Below, piece after piece: positions 23,787 to 33,588 of a stretch of DNA of 33,862 nucleotides (position 1 is its first letter; every line of letters begins with the position of its first letter). This DNA is from Calditrichota bacterium (GTDB taxonomy: Bacteria; Calditrichota; Calditrichia; Calditrichales; J004), in contig JAJRVW010000118.1 of the NCBI GenBank assembly GCA_024277115.1, positions 1 through 33,862 of the forward strand, read 5' to 3'. The translations under genes and the position numbers were made by a program. A model generated the notes under the pieces. The model was given only the letters and a program-made list of their open reading frames with translations. It was not told the origin of the DNA and ran no database searches.

Positions 23787-25243
23787 ATGTACAAATCTAT
23801 TTATAGTCTTATTTTTATGCTGTTTTGATGCCGCTTATTCTCAGCGCGCAATTTATTTCGATAAAATCTTTACCCGTGGTTACGGGCGATCAATTTCTTC
23901 TTTATCCTTCTCAAAACATTTCGATGGGAAATGTAAATATTGCCCTGGACGATGCCTGGCTCGATCCTTTTCTTAATCCCGCCAAAGGGAGCCGCATCTC
24001 CGCTACAAATCTTTTTGTACAACCCACCTTCTATGTCATCTCCGGTAATTTAGGCTCCGGGCGAACCTTTCCCGTTACTCTGTTTCTAAAAAAGGGCGAG
24101 TGGTTTTCAACCCTTTCCGCTTCTTTTCAACAACTGGAGGCGGCTAATTTAAGCAATCCCAATTGGTTTACCTCTCAGCTTGATGGCCCCTTAAAGAGTT
24201 ACGATCCAAACCGTTTTGCTTCGCTTACCTTAGGCCGGAAATTGCCTTTTGATGGTTTCTCCGTAGGAGGAAGTTTTTCCTGGGCAGATTTGAATGCTGT
24301 TGGCGGGGTCGACCTTTTATATAATGGCAGTAATAAGATCGATCAAAATGGAAAAAGTTATGAATTGCGTGGCGGATTATTTTATGAAGACGCGCTTTCT
24401 ACGATGGAATTGGTTGGTCTTTATAATAATTATGAAATGACGCATAAAGTGGAATACATCGATATGTTTTGGAACTCGACCACAAACCACTGGGATGAAA
24501 ATAAACGGATCGAGAAAAACCTGGATTACACGGACACCTATGGCGCGCAAATAAAGTATAAAGAAAAGCTGGCCGAAGATGCCCCATATATTGGCATCCT
24601 TGCAACATATAATTGGAAAACCCATCCTAAAATCCCAAATTATGAAATAATGAACATCCCGCGTGATCCCGGAAATACCTGGGCGTATAATTTTGGTATT
24701 GGGATAGGTTTAGATAATGAAAAGACGCGCTTTGGGCTGGACTTTATTTTCGAGCCCATTTGGAGTAATACCTGGGCCACTGCCGAAGAGGACATAATAT
24801 TCAGGGAAGGTGGTGGTATTTTAGCAGGGCACAAAACAATCGAAAATAATTTTGTTTTTAATAATTGGATTGCCCGTATTGGTTTAAACAAAATTTATAA
24901 ATCTTATGATTATAGCATCGGTTTGGAAATAAACAGCCGTCGTTATAGTCTCGATCAGTATGATTATGTACAACAATCCAACCGCAGCCAGGATGAGAAT
25001 TGGACCGAGTATATCTGGAGCTGGGGCGTGGGCTTGCATTTTAGCCGCTTTAATTTAAAATATACCGGGCGGGTACTTACCGGGGCTGGTATTCCATCGC
25101 TTTCGCAACAAAGGTTTTGGCTGGAAGGTGCCTTCAGAGTTTCTGCGGATATAATTGCTGCGCCTGCAGGAAGCTTAACAACGGATTACCAAACGGTGTT
25201 TACTCATCAATTTATTATACAGGTGCCTTTAGGTGGAGAATAA
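23787..25243 (+). CDS. Outer-membrane-barrel-like exported protein, frameshifted in signal peptide
   Basis: The intended start is ATG 23787, after a strong GGGGGA binding site. It reads MYKSIYSLIFMLF and then hits TGA. In the next frame, from 23825, the sequence continues LMPLILSAQF and stays open for about 470 residues. Adding one T to the T4 run at 23823-23826 restores a perfect signal peptide with cleavage after SA, before Gln. The mature part has many alternating aromatic/hydrophobic stretches and Gly-rich turns (for example GLNKIYKSYDYSIGLEINSR), as in outer-membrane beta-barrels. I do not recognise the family. It is followed one base later by a lipoprotein gene and heads the envelope locus. 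Confidence 0.75.
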
Positions 25244-25244
25244 A

Positions 25245-25700
25245 ATGAAGATCATATTAAAAAGCGGGATTTGGCCATTGCTTGTGTTAATGTTATTCCA
25301 GTGCTCCTCTAACCCCACATCACCGCCAAAAGATATTTTAAGTGCGCGCCAAAAATGGAACAATCAGGGGCTTGAGAGTTACACCTTTAATTATAATAAT
25401 TCTTGTTTCTGTCTTTGGGCAAGCGTTACGTTTAAAATTGATGTTATAGAGAATAAAATTGTGAGTGTGACCGAAACGGCCGGAAAAGAAACGGTTGATA
25501 GCGCGGAGTATCAGTATTTTTTTACAATCGACCAGTTGTTCGATCTATTGGAAGATGCAGATAAGCAGAATGCGGCACAGCTTGATTATTCTTTTAACAA
25601 GGATTTTGGCTATCCGGAACATATCTATGTAGATTACAGCGAACAAATTGCCGATGACGAATCAAGCTATACAATTGACTCTTTAAGGGCATTAAATTAA
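25245..25700 (+). CDS. DUF6174-like lipoprotein
   Basis: A 151-residue lipoprotein starting at ATG 25245, after GGTGGAG. The signal ends in MLFQC, so Cys20 is the likely lipidation site. The mature part has W(N)xQxLESYTFNY, a CFC motif (SCFCLW) and VTFKIDVIENKIVSVTE, the pattern of DUF6174-type proteins as I remember them, and YPEHIYVDYSEQIADDE near the end. The function is unknown. It is one base after the barrel gene stop, so the two are probably co-transcribed. Confidence 0.8.
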   Translation: MKIILKSGIWPLLVLMLFQCSSNPTSPPKDILSARQKWNNQGLESYTFNYNNSCFCLWASVTFKIDVIENKIVSVTETAGKETVDSAEYQYFFTIDQLFDLLEDADKQNAAQLDYSFNKDFGYPEHIYVDYSEQIADDESSYTIDSLRALN

Positions 25701-25710
25701 TGAGGTAGGA

Positions 25711-26100
25711 ATGGTTAAAACTATAAAAAACTTTACACTAATACTAAGCACAATAATGTTTGTGTTTTGGGGATGCTCTGAAAGCCCCAACAGCGCGGTT
25801 GATGCCGATACAATTATCGGGAAGTGGCAATGGGTGCAAACCTCCGGTGGGATTGATGGCCGGACTTTTACGCCCGAAAGCGAAGGAAAAGAAATCCTTT
25901 TGGAGTTTTCGGCAGATTCAGTTCAACATATTTTTGTGGATGATTCGCTTTTGGCCAGTTATTCTTTTTCACTTAAAGGCGATACGCTGGTCCGTGTAGA
26001 TAGCGGCTACAGGCAGCTTGTGCATATTGAGACTGACCGCCTTACTTTAAGCGATTTTGGTGCGGATGGTTTTACATCAATTTATAACAGAAGAGAATAG
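25711..26100 (+). CDS. Lipocalin-like small lipoprotein
   Basis: A 129-residue lipoprotein. The hydrophobic N-terminus ends at WGC, with Cys22 as lipid anchor. The mature part IIGKWQWVQTSGGI ... LLEFSADSVQHIF ... YSFSLKGDTL ... RLTLSDFGADG resembles small lipocalin-like or META-type beta-barrels, which begin with a GxW motif. The ligand is unknown. GAGGTAGGA is a good binding site directly upstream. It is ten bases after the DUF6174-like gene and seven before the next lipoprotein. Confidence 0.75.
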   Translation: MVKTIKNFTLILSTIMFVFWGCSESPNSAVDADTIIGKWQWVQTSGGIDGRTFTPESEGKEILLEFSADSVQHIFVDDSLLASYSFSLKGDTLVRVDSGYRQLVHIETDRLTLSDFGADGFTSIYNRRE

Positions 26101-26107
26101 GTTTAAC

Positions 26108-26707
26108 ATGGCTTCCATTGCAAAAAAGGATTTAAATTTTTTAAGTCTGTTTTTACTTTTCCTGTTTTTTAATTGTTCTGTGTCAAGCAGTTCGGAAAGT
26201 GAATTGACTGTTGGCGAAAAGAACCTGACGCTACCTCCAAATATCCCGGATACTTTTACTGAAATTGATATGGACGGTAATGCGATCGTTGATTACGCCT
26301 TGGGTTACATAACGATAATCACTGACGATGTCCCGAGTTCGCTAACAGCACATTCTCTGGAAATTATACCCCGGGACAGCAATTGTGTGAATTATACATT
26401 ATCAAACGGAACTGTACCATTAAACGCTGGGACAATCATTAATAATGATTTGGAATGGGCCAGATATGGATCGGCGTTAATTTCAATAAGCAGATCAATA
26501 TCGGCAGGATGGGACAGTGTTTGGTCCGGGCCTTGGGCAAATGTATCCGAGAAATATCTTGCCATAAAGTTTTTTAGAAATGACTCTGTATTTTTCGGTT
26601 GGTTGCAAATGAGCGTTGATGCCGATAGCGGCACTTATGTTCTTCATAACCAGAGTTATAATCCGCAAAGTGGCGCAGAAATTTTAGCCGGGCAGGTGTT
26701 AAAATGA
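26108..26707 (+). CDS. Lipoprotein of unknown function
   Basis: A 199-residue lipoprotein starting at ATG 26108; an in-frame upstream extension to 26057 overlaps the previous gene and lacks a signal shape. The signal ends in LFLFFNC, Cys23. The mature protein has FTEIDMDGNAIVDYALGY, so it may contain a small calcium-type loop (DMDGN), and a beta-rich remainder. I do not recognise the family. It overlaps the next gene by ATGA, indicating coupled translation. Confidence 0.75.
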   Translation: MASIAKKDLNFLSLFLLFLFFNCSVSSSSESELTVGEKNLTLPPNIPDTFTEIDMDGNAIVDYALGYITIITDDVPSSLTAHSLEIIPRDSNCVNYTLSNGTVPLNAGTIINNDLEWARYGSALISISRSISAGWDSVWSGPWANVSEKYLAIKFFRNDSVFFGWLQMSVDADSGTYVLHNQSYNPQSGAEILAGQVLK

Positions 26708-27087
26708 AAGAGATGATTTTTATAATAATTCTTGGGGTAAGCGTAATAATGACCACAAAACAGGATAAAAACTTTATTGTCCGTGCTGTTTACTCGGTGG
26801 ATTCCGTGGAGGTCCTGAAAACCACGGAAAAAGAAATCGGGCTGAAAATAATTTCCACTGTTCCAAATCCATGCTACCGGTTCGCGCGTGTCGAGACAAA
26901 ACAGGCAGATGCTCAAATCCTGATTACTGTTTTTGCAAAGATCGATAAAAATGTAAATTGTATTTCTGTGCTGGGCAAGATGGAGGCGGAGATAAAAATT
27001 CCGGTTACCAAAGCAGGGCGTTACGAACTTGTTTTTATGGGGCAATCCAAAAATAAAGAAATTATAGTCGACGTAAAACAACGCTGA
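26704..27087 (+). CDS. Small exported protein of unknown function
   Basis: A 127-residue protein, start ATG overlapping the previous stop (ATGA). The first 16 residues (MKEMIFIIILGVSVIM) form a hydrophobic signal-like segment without a lipobox Cys. The rest is a short beta-rich domain ending VFMGQSKNKEIIVDVKQR, similar in feel to secretion-tail or Ig-like modules. The family is not recognised. It closes a run of four tightly spaced envelope genes after the barrel gene. Confidence 0.7.
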   Translation: MKEMIFIIILGVSVIMTTKQDKNFIVRAVYSVDSVEVLKTTEKEIGLKIISTVPNPCYRFARVETKQADAQILITVFAKIDKNVNCISVLGKMEAEIKIPVTKAGRYELVFMGQSKNKEIIVDVKQR

Positions 27088-27287
27088 AGTAGTGGCGGTT
27101 TGTAGAGTTAGATATTTGTACTCAAAGCACGCCCTAATCTGTCATTCCGGCCCTGCCTCTTTTCCGGCGGGGGAAGAATCCGATCAAGCCCGCCAGCAAA
27201 CACGGGATACAAATAACTTGTAAGGGCTTTGGCAAACCGTGGGATGTTTTGGTAAAAAACATGTTTTCTCAGTTGGTGTTTTTCCAA

Positions 27288-27331
27288 TCCCGATTTTATC
27301 GGGGCATGACAAGGCAACGTATATCGGGTTT
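27288..27331. repeat. Dispersed palindrome CCCGAT...ATCGGGG
   Basis: CCCGAT/ATCGGGG around a TTT loop is followed by CATGAC and, after a short spacer, ACGTATATCGGG. A related copy at 33681-33718 has the same order (CCCGAT, ATCGGGG, ATGAC, ATATCG). It lies in the 289-base gap before the kinase gene, which also has a CCGGCGGGG hairpin but no gene. Confidence 0.5.
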
Positions 27332-27376
27332 ATGTACAAAGACCAAATAGCGGGCTAAGGAGCTGGTCAGAACAGT

Positions 27377-28780
27377 ATGTCCAAGAAGCAGAGTATGAAA
27401 TTATTAAAAAATATTTCTTTAAAGCATAAAATCCTTTTTGTTTTTACGACCATAACTATTCTACTTGTGGCGATTATGGCGCGGGTAAGTTACGAGTCGG
27501 TTAAAGAAAATTATTTAGGGCAGGCCGAAGCCCATGTAAAAAGGTTAAGCAGTTACATGGCCACAGCAATTGATCCGGCCTATTTGGGTTTTGTCTCTGG
27601 CGATAGCAGCGGGCAGGCTTTTAAGATGTACCGTACAATTTTGAAAAATGAGGTGGAAAAAAGCGGGTTGGAAAATGCTTTCCTTTTTGATCGGCAATTT
27701 AAACTTGTGGCGATGGCCGGTCCGGGGATTTCATCTGCGCAGCTGGGGCTAAACCAAACGGAAATTTTATCGATTGCGCCCGGCGAGAGCGGCGTCTCCT
27801 TTCCTTTTCATGATGACGCGGGGCGATGGTTTATTTGGGGCTTTTATCGCCTGAACGATTTTTATTTTTTAGGCATCGAGGAAAATGCCTCGCGTTTGGA
27901 AACATTAAATCAATTAAGCCGCACTTTTTGGGGGATTGGCCTGGCCGGCGTGGTTTTAACGCTTATTTCCGGTTGGTTTATAGCCCGTTCAATCGCGGAA
28001 CCTGTGGAGAAATTGGTTGGTTACAGCCGGCAAATTGGCAGTGGGGATTTTAATGCACAACCGCCCGAAAAAATCAATGGCGAGTTTGCTATTTTAAAGA
28101 ACAGTATGCGGCAAATGCAAAACGATTTGGCCGGGCAAAATCAGGAGCGCGAACAAATGCTGGCGCAAATTGCCCATGAAATCCGCAATCCGCTGGGTGG
28201 GATTGAATTGCTTGCCGGCCTGGTAAAAGAGAACCTAAAAAGCGATGAAGCATCGGAATTACACCTGAAAAAAATAATTGATGAAGTAAATGGATTAAAA
28301 GGGCAGCTTAGTCTTTTTCTGGATTTTAGCAAACCGCAGTCTGTTCATAAAAAAATGGTGGATTTAGGGCAGTTGTCGAGGGAAATTAAAATAAATTTTA
28401 CTACGGAGATCGAGCAGAAAAAGATAGATTTTAAAATTCAAAATCAACTGGGCTCTGTCTTTTTTGATGCAGGGCATCTAAAACAAATCCTAAATAACCT
28501 GGTTGCTAACAGTATTGAAGCGGTTGGTAATAACGGGCAGATTTCAATTTTGGCTAACCGGCAGGATGGGGCGGTATGTGTTCAGGTTAAAGATGACGGG
28601 CCGGGGATAGGTAAATCGAAACTAAAAGATATTTTTAATCCTTTTTATACGACCAAGGCAAACGGCACAGGCTTGGGTTTGGCCATTTGTAAAAAACTGT
28701 GCCGGGCAAATAACGCCGAAATTTTTGTTGAAAACAATGCCGGAAAAGGCTGCACTTTTACGTTGAGATGCTGCTGGTAA
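27377..28780 (+). CDS. Sensor histidine kinase (NtrB/AtoS-like layout)
   Basis: A 467-residue membrane sensor kinase. It has a first transmembrane helix (about residues 19-37), an extracytoplasmic sensing region of about 150 residues, and a second helix (about 185-203). A HAMP domain (RSIAEPVEKLVGYSRQIGSGDF) is followed by a HisKA dimerisation domain with the phospho-acceptor His267 in AHEIRNPLGG, and a catalytic HATPase domain with NNLVANSIEA, DDGPGIG and NGTGLGLAI. The pairing partner is probably the NtrC-type regulator gene at 30206, separated by two lipoprotein genes. The signal is unknown. The ATG at 27377 has AAGGAG somewhat far upstream; an internal Met7 is another possible start. Confidence 0.93.
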   Translation: MSKKQSMKLLKNISLKHKILFVFTTITILLVAIMARVSYESVKENYLGQAEAHVKRLSSYMATAIDPAYLGFVSGDSSGQAFKMYRTILKNEVEKSGLENAFLFDRQFKLVAMAGPGISSAQLGLNQTEILSIAPGESGVSFPFHDDAGRWFIWGFYRLNDFYFLGIEENASRLETLNQLSRTFWGIGLAGVVLTLISGWFIARSIAEPVEKLVGYSRQIGSGDFNAQPPEKINGEFAILKNSMRQMQNDLAGQNQEREQMLAQIAHEIRNPLGGIELLAGLVKENLKSDEASELHLKKIIDEVNGLKGQLSLFLDFSKPQSVHKKMVDLGQLSREIKINFTTEIEQKKIDFKIQNQLGSVFFDAGHLKQILNNLVANSIEAVGNNGQISILANRQDGAVCVQVKDDGPGIGKSKLKDIFNPFYTTKANGTGLGLAICKKLCRANNAEIFVENNAGKGCTFTLRCCW

Positions 28781-28811
28781 AAAACATTAAAATATTTGTG
28801 GGGAAAGAACT

Positions 28812-29360
28812 ATGAAAAGAAGTGTTTTACTATTCGTAATCGTTTCAATGTTTTTTGTAGGGTGCAGTGTTGATATTTCCCGGCCAACGCCACCAATTTG
28901 GATTCAAGATAACATTAACGATTCGACTTTAATCTCTTTTCCTAATTCTTATAATTCAGAGCCGGGACAATGGGTCGGAAGGGATACTTGGGGCTATTAT
29001 AAATCCCGAAATGATTCAAGCGTTATTTTCTTTTTTGAAGAAGGGCCAGGAACGCCTTATCAGCCTATAACAGTTAGTAGCCTGGCCGATACGCATTTTG
29101 TGTATCCCTATGGCATGAATAATCCCGGTGGTCCTTATATTGAAAAATTTTATGATTTTACTGAAATCACTGCAGAAGGCAACCTTACTATTGTTTTCTA
29201 CTCACGCGTCAAAAAAGAATTAAAAGAAAAAAATGGTCTTGTTTTAATTGAGAACAGAGGTAGCAAAACGTATACAGAATTTCTCTTTATCAGTTTTGAT
29301 ACACTTGCAAGGGAAGAGGTTGTTTCAATTTTAAAAACCATTTCCATAAAAAATAAATAG
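28812..29360 (+). CDS. Lipoprotein of unknown function (between kinase and regulator)
   Basis: A 182-residue lipoprotein with signal MKRSVLLFVIVSMFFVGC and Cys18 as lipid anchor. GGGGAAAG precedes the ATG. The mature protein is rich in Pro, Gly and aromatic residues (for example YQPITVSSLADTHFVYPYGM) with a lysine-rich C-terminus. I do not recognise a family. It lies 31 bases after the kinase stop on the same strand, so it is likely co-transcribed and could be a sensor accessory or a target of the system. Confidence 0.75.
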   Translation: MKRSVLLFVIVSMFFVGCSVDISRPTPPIWIQDNINDSTLISFPNSYNSEPGQWVGRDTWGYYKSRNDSSVIFFFEEGPGTPYQPITVSSLADTHFVYPYGMNNPGGPYIEKFYDFTEITAEGNLTIVFYSRVKKELKEKNGLVLIENRGSKTYTEFLFISFDTLAREEVVSILKTISIKNK

Positions 29361-29394
29361 CCTTTTTATTAAAAATTTATGAAAGGATTAAAAA

Positions 29395-30192
29395 ATGTCT
29401 ACAATTAAAACAACTTTTGTATTGATAATTTCTCTTCTGTTTCTTGGTTGCGAAATGGGTGGAAATAATAGTCCGGACTCTGATCTTAATACAATTAAAA
29501 TTACGGTACAGGAAGGATATAACCCACCCGGTTCGGAAAGTATCCCTCAAACTAAGCTCATAATGCAGACAGATTCTATTTATAGTTGTGTAAATTATGG
29601 GATACAAACAGAAATTGAAATCTCGTCATCTGAAATTAATATTCAAATGGGCGAAATTAAGCTCGATGGTGACATCTGTTTGACGGCGCTTGGGCCTGCA
29701 ACATCTTCCTTGTTCTTAGATTTATCAGAAGGAGAATATGTCCTAAATATTATTCAAAAAGGGGTAACGGATAAGTATAAAATTATGATAAATGATTCCT
29801 CAATAATTACTCAGACAATCGATGCTGAGTTTTCTAAACCCGATTTCCCTGTTTTTTTGCGTTATCCTGAAAATTCTTTTGCTTATCTTTGTGGATCAAC
29901 TATTGCAGACTCATCAATTTGTACTGAATTTCTGGACACATTATCCAGTCATTTAAATTTAAAGAATTTTTCATTCCCAGATTCCGGTAAAAGGTCATTC
30001 CCGCTGGCCAGCCAGGGACACTATTATGACATGCCGGCAAAATATTTTATATACATAAGTGAAACAGATTTTGATAAAGCCGAAGATATTCTGAAGGACT
30101 TTACAATTAAAAATATACCAAAAGACAGTGGAATAGGCATATCTCTGATAAATTGGAAAAATAAAGGCTTTTACTCTTGGCGTTATAATTGA
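29395..30192 (+). CDS. Lipoprotein of unknown function (second, between kinase and regulator)
   Basis: A 265-residue lipoprotein with signal [19 protein letters not shown] and Cys19 as anchor; AAAGGA precedes the ATG. The first part of the mature protein looks like a small beta-sandwich (for example [20 protein letters not shown] and [12 protein letters not shown]), with a second half containing several Cys and Asp residues. No family recognised. It is 34 bases after the previous lipoprotein and 13 before the regulator gene, so the four genes probably share a transcript. Confidence 0.75.
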   Translation: MSTIKTTFVLIISLLFLGCEMGGNNSPDSDLNTIKITVQEGYNPPGSESIPQTKLIMQTDSIYSCVNYGIQTEIEISSSEINIQMGEIKLDGDICLTALGPATSSLFLDLSEGEYVLNIIQKGVTDKYKIMINDSSIITQTIDAEFSKPDFPVFLRYPENSFAYLCGSTIADSSICTEFLDTLSSHLNLKNFSFPDSGKRSFPLASQGHYYDMPAKYFIYISETDFDKAEDILKDFTIKNIPKDSGIGISLINWKNKGFYSWRYN

Positions 30193-30205
30193 GAAAAAAG
30201 AAATA

Positions 30206-31566
30206 ATGGTATCAAAAAAAATTATAATTGTTGAAGACAACGAAACCATGCGCCTGGCGATGGGCGAAACCTTGCGCCGTGAAGGCTATGAAATCTTTGA
30301 GTTTGCAAAGGCAAAAGAAGCGCTGGATTATTTTAAACAAAATCCTGTTCCCTTAATTATTTCTGATTTGCGCATGGACGAAATGGACGGGATAGAGCTG
30401 CTCCGGGAAATTAAAAAAGAAAATGGTGCGACCGAGTTCATCATTGTCTCGGCCTATGGGACGGTAGACAGCGCGGTGGAAGCCATGCATCTTGGTGCGG
30501 CCGATTTTATGACCAAGCCTTTTTCCAATGAAGAGCTGCGTGTGCGGGTGCGTAAAATTTTTGACGGAATATTACGCAATGAGAAAATTGAAAAGTTACA
30601 AGATCAAAACTTTTATTTAAACGAGGAGCTGGCACGGGACTACCCGGAGATAATCGGGCAATCGGCCGTGATGCAGGACTTGTTTTCCTTAATCGAAAAA
30701 GTGGCGGCAGGGGACAGCACCATCCTTGTGGAGGGTGAAAGCGGTACAGGCAAAGAACTTGTAGCACAGGCAATCCATCGCCGAAGCCAACGTGCCAATC
30801 AACCATTTGTGCGCGTAAATTGTGGGGCGCTTAACGACAACCTTTTGGAAAGCGAATTGTTTGGCCATGAGAAAGGCGCTTTTACCGGGGCAATCCGCCA
30901 GCGTAAAGGCCGTTTTGAACTGGCCGATGGCGGAACGCTTTTCTGGATGAAATCGGTGATATTTCCCGCACAATGCAGGTGAAGCTTTTACGTGTTTTAC
31001 AGGAAAAAGAATTTGAGCGTGTAGGCGGCGAGCAAACAATTAAAAGCAATGTACGGATTATTTCCGCGACAAATAAAAACCTGCAACAAGCGGTGGCGCA
31101 AAAGGATTTCCGTGAGGACTTATTTTACCGGCTTAGTGTGATCCCCATAAAACTGCCGGCGCTTCGGGAACGAAAAGACGATATTCCTGCGCTGGCCCGC
31201 TATTTTGTAAAAAAGATCGGGCGTCCGGCCAAGCGTTCATTTTCCGCGCAGGCGATCGACGCATTGCTGTCTTATTCCTGGCCGGGCAATATCCGCGAGT
31301 TGGAAAATCTTATAGAGCGTATTTTGATTATTTCGTCGGAAGAAGAAATCTCCTTACAAACTATCGCGCGCTATCTGGGCAATAATAGCAGCCTTTCTGA
31401 AAATTATGATGGGATTCCTTTGGACGACGCTTTGTATAAATTCGAGAAAAACCTTATCGAGCATGCCATGAAGAAATGCGATGGCATAAAAAACAGGGCG
31501 GCAAAAATGTTAGGGATCGGGACGAGTTCGCTTTATTATAAATTGGAAAAATTCGGGCTTTTATAA
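30206..31566 (+). CDS. NtrC-type sigma-54 response regulator, frameshifted
   Basis: The receiver domain (residues 1-120) has the acidic pair at 10-11, phospho-acceptor Asp54 in [10 protein letters not shown] and Lys104. The AAA+ domain follows with Walker A GESGTGKE (177-184) and the sigma-54 loop GAFTGA (224-229). After GGTLF (residue 246) the frame should read LDEIGDI, but a T is missing from the T4 run at 30939-30942, so the frame ends at 30982. The other frame continues [43 protein letters not shown] and [12 protein letters not shown], ending with a Fis-type HTH ([20 protein letters not shown]). Both halves are intact apart from that base. If real, the protein would lose its ATPase core and DNA binding. 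It overlaps the next gene by TAATG. Confidence 0.9.
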
Positions 31567-32528
31567 TGGATAAAATAATTTTAAAACTTTCGGGGATGCG
31601 TGTGGAATTTGTTTTTATTATAGCACTTTTCGGGGCAATGACCTTTGTGCAAAATGCCTTTTCTCAGGAAAGGGCGTTGCATGATGTGGAGCGCGCATAT
31701 TCTTTGGAGAGAAGCACGCTGGACAGCCTTGATAAAAATCTTAAAAATTTAACAGGCCGTTTGGATAAAGAAAAAAATAAAAATAAGCGGGATGCGGATA
31801 AAATTAGTGAACTTATGGCCGAAGCCCACCGCGTTTCCCTTAAGCTGGACGATCAAAACAAACGCGTAAATAAACTTGGCGCAGAGGTAATAAAACTAAG
31901 GCAAAGGGCTTATAAAAAGTATACTGTCTCAATTGATTCTTTAACAAAAATATATGAAAACTCGCAGGGGGCTTTAAAAATTACAACTGGCGAAAAGATT
32001 AAAAAACTGGTTCAAGAAAGGGCGCATGTTTCCCCGGCGTTACCGCTTTTTACATTTAGCCCGCGGCTTATCTCGCAGATCAAAACATCCGCAGGCAATG
32101 ATAGCCTTGCGCGTACCATTTATGCAGATTACCTCACCAATGCGATGGCCGAAATAGATTCAAATATCTTGATCCTTAAAAATAAAGCCTCCGAAATTTC
32201 GACCATGTTGCGTCTTGACGAACAGGCGGAAGAGTTTATTGATGAATTGGATGGCACCCAGTTTTTAAGTACAATCGAATCGGGGGAGCGACAATCCGAA
32301 GGCCGTTTATTTTCGGATAATACGGCCGGAGAACGTTATGTTTTTGCGGATAACATAATAAAAATCTATGAACAGCTCGAGCCCGTAATGAGCGAACTGA
32401 TAGAGAAACCCGTTATTACCGGCGTTGATTCGTTGGCTACGGAAGACTATCTAAAACTTTTGCAAGACACTGAAAAAACCCTCAAATTATACAGGAAAAT
32501 TATCCGGGAAAAAATGGATAAAAACTAA
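31566..32528 (+). CDS. Exported coiled-coil protein of unknown function
   Basis: A 320-residue protein. A hydrophobic N-terminus (residues 13-33) ends in AFSQE, a signal with Gln after the cleavage site. The first 100 mature residues are strongly heptad-like and charged (STLDSLDKNLKNLTGRLDKE, DDQNKRVNKLGAEVIKLRQR), giving a long coiled coil. The remainder is helical and acidic with no recognised domain. It probably lies in the periplasm and may link to the barrel gene 7 bases downstream. Start ATG overlaps the regulator stop (TAATG), so translation is coupled. Confidence 0.75.
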   Translation: MDKIILKLSGMRVEFVFIIALFGAMTFVQNAFSQERALHDVERAYSLERSTLDSLDKNLKNLTGRLDKEKNKNKRDADKISELMAEAHRVSLKLDDQNKRVNKLGAEVIKLRQRAYKKYTVSIDSLTKIYENSQGALKITTGEKIKKLVQERAHVSPALPLFTFSPRLISQIKTSAGNDSLARTIYADYLTNAMAEIDSNILILKNKASEISTMLRLDEQAEEFIDELDGTQFLSTIESGERQSEGRLFSDNTAGERYVFADNIIKIYEQLEPVMSELIEKPVITGVDSLATEDYLKLLQDTEKTLKLYRKIIREKMDKN

Positions 32529-32535
32529 CGGCCCG

Positions 32536-33531
32536 ATGGATTTTTCTGTGAAAGTTAAACACCTTTTCTACCTCCTTTTATTTGTGTGCATTATCCCTCC
32601 CGTTTTGTGGGGCCAGGCAACCCATGCCAAATTTAAAATGGGGATCGAATCCGGCGGGATAAATACGTCTGCGCTGGGCGCGGGTTTTATCGTACGGCCC
32701 TTTGTGAAAATTAACGGGTATAAAAATTACAATCATTCCAGTTTTCAATTTAAAACAAATGCATCATCAGAAATATTAGGTGTCTCTGAACAAATTGCAG
32801 GATTACATTTTTTTGTAAAACTTTTATATAAGATGGATTTTGGCCCGGATAAATTATTGATTAGCGGCTCCGCACGAAATCAGCTGCATTTTATAAGGTC
32901 ATCCGAAAAACAAGTATTTAACGAGTTGCAAGAAAATATCCATTATTCGCGCCGTCTTTCACGAAGATATAATGTACTTCTAAAACAATGGTTTCTATTT
33001 CGGGAGCAGTCTTACACAGAAAATGTGCGCCTGTTTAAAAACAGTTTTCAAGCGAACCTGGTTATTAAAAATGTCTCAAAAGGCAATTGGAACGTTGGCT
33101 TATTTTTAGAAGATATTGTGTATGATTATTCGCAAGGCAGGAAAAATCGTTATTCTCGTTTTGGGCCGGCATTCGAGTTCAATTATAAAAAATCATTGAT
33201 CCTGAATATTTTATATAAATATGGCTTTTATAAAACAGGGCGTTTAAATGACCACCAGTTTAATATTTTGGCCGGGAAATACCTCACAAAAAAGCTATCC
33301 CTTTTTCTTTTTGTTTATTATCTCTGGCGGGAAGAAGGCGCGCCAAAAGTGAGCGGACAGGAATTTAATTTTCTGGAAAACTATAATAATATTTCTGCGA
33401 AACTGGGCTATGACCTACAAAAGAACACGCTTCTTTATCTGCGGTTTATTTACGACGAACAACAGATTTTTAAAGGAACTAAGCCCATCTCAACTTTTCA
33501 GGGTTTAGTGGGAATTCAAAAAAGCTTTTGA
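32536..33531 (+). CDS. Outer-membrane beta-barrel-like protein
   Basis: A 331-residue exported protein. The signal ends in PPVLWGQA, with Gln at the mature start. The mature sequence alternates polar and hydrophobic residues (for example YNHSSFQFKTNASSEILGVS and HQFNILAGKYLTKKLSLFLF), as in outer-membrane barrels, and ends IQKSF, with the C-terminal Phe that the BAM machinery favours. I do not recognise a family; length suits a 12 to 16 strand barrel. It is seven bases after the coiled-coil gene. Confidence 0.78.
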   Translation: MDFSVKVKHLFYLLLFVCIIPPVLWGQATHAKFKMGIESGGINTSALGAGFIVRPFVKINGYKNYNHSSFQFKTNASSEILGVSEQIAGLHFFVKLLYKMDFGPDKLLISGSARNQLHFIRSSEKQVFNELQENIHYSRRLSRRYNVLLKQWFLFREQSYTENVRLFKNSFQANLVIKNVSKGNWNVGLFLEDIVYDYSQGRKNRYSRFGPAFEFNYKKSLILNILYKYGFYKTGRLNDHQFNILAGKYLTKKLSLFLFVYYLWREEGAPKVSGQEFNFLENYNNISAKLGYDLQKNTLLYLRFIYDEQQIFKGTKPISTFQGLVGIQKSF

Positions 33532-33588
33532 ACTGTTTGGCCATTTAAAAGGGGGGGAACTTGTCTGCATTTCAACCTACGGATAGAA

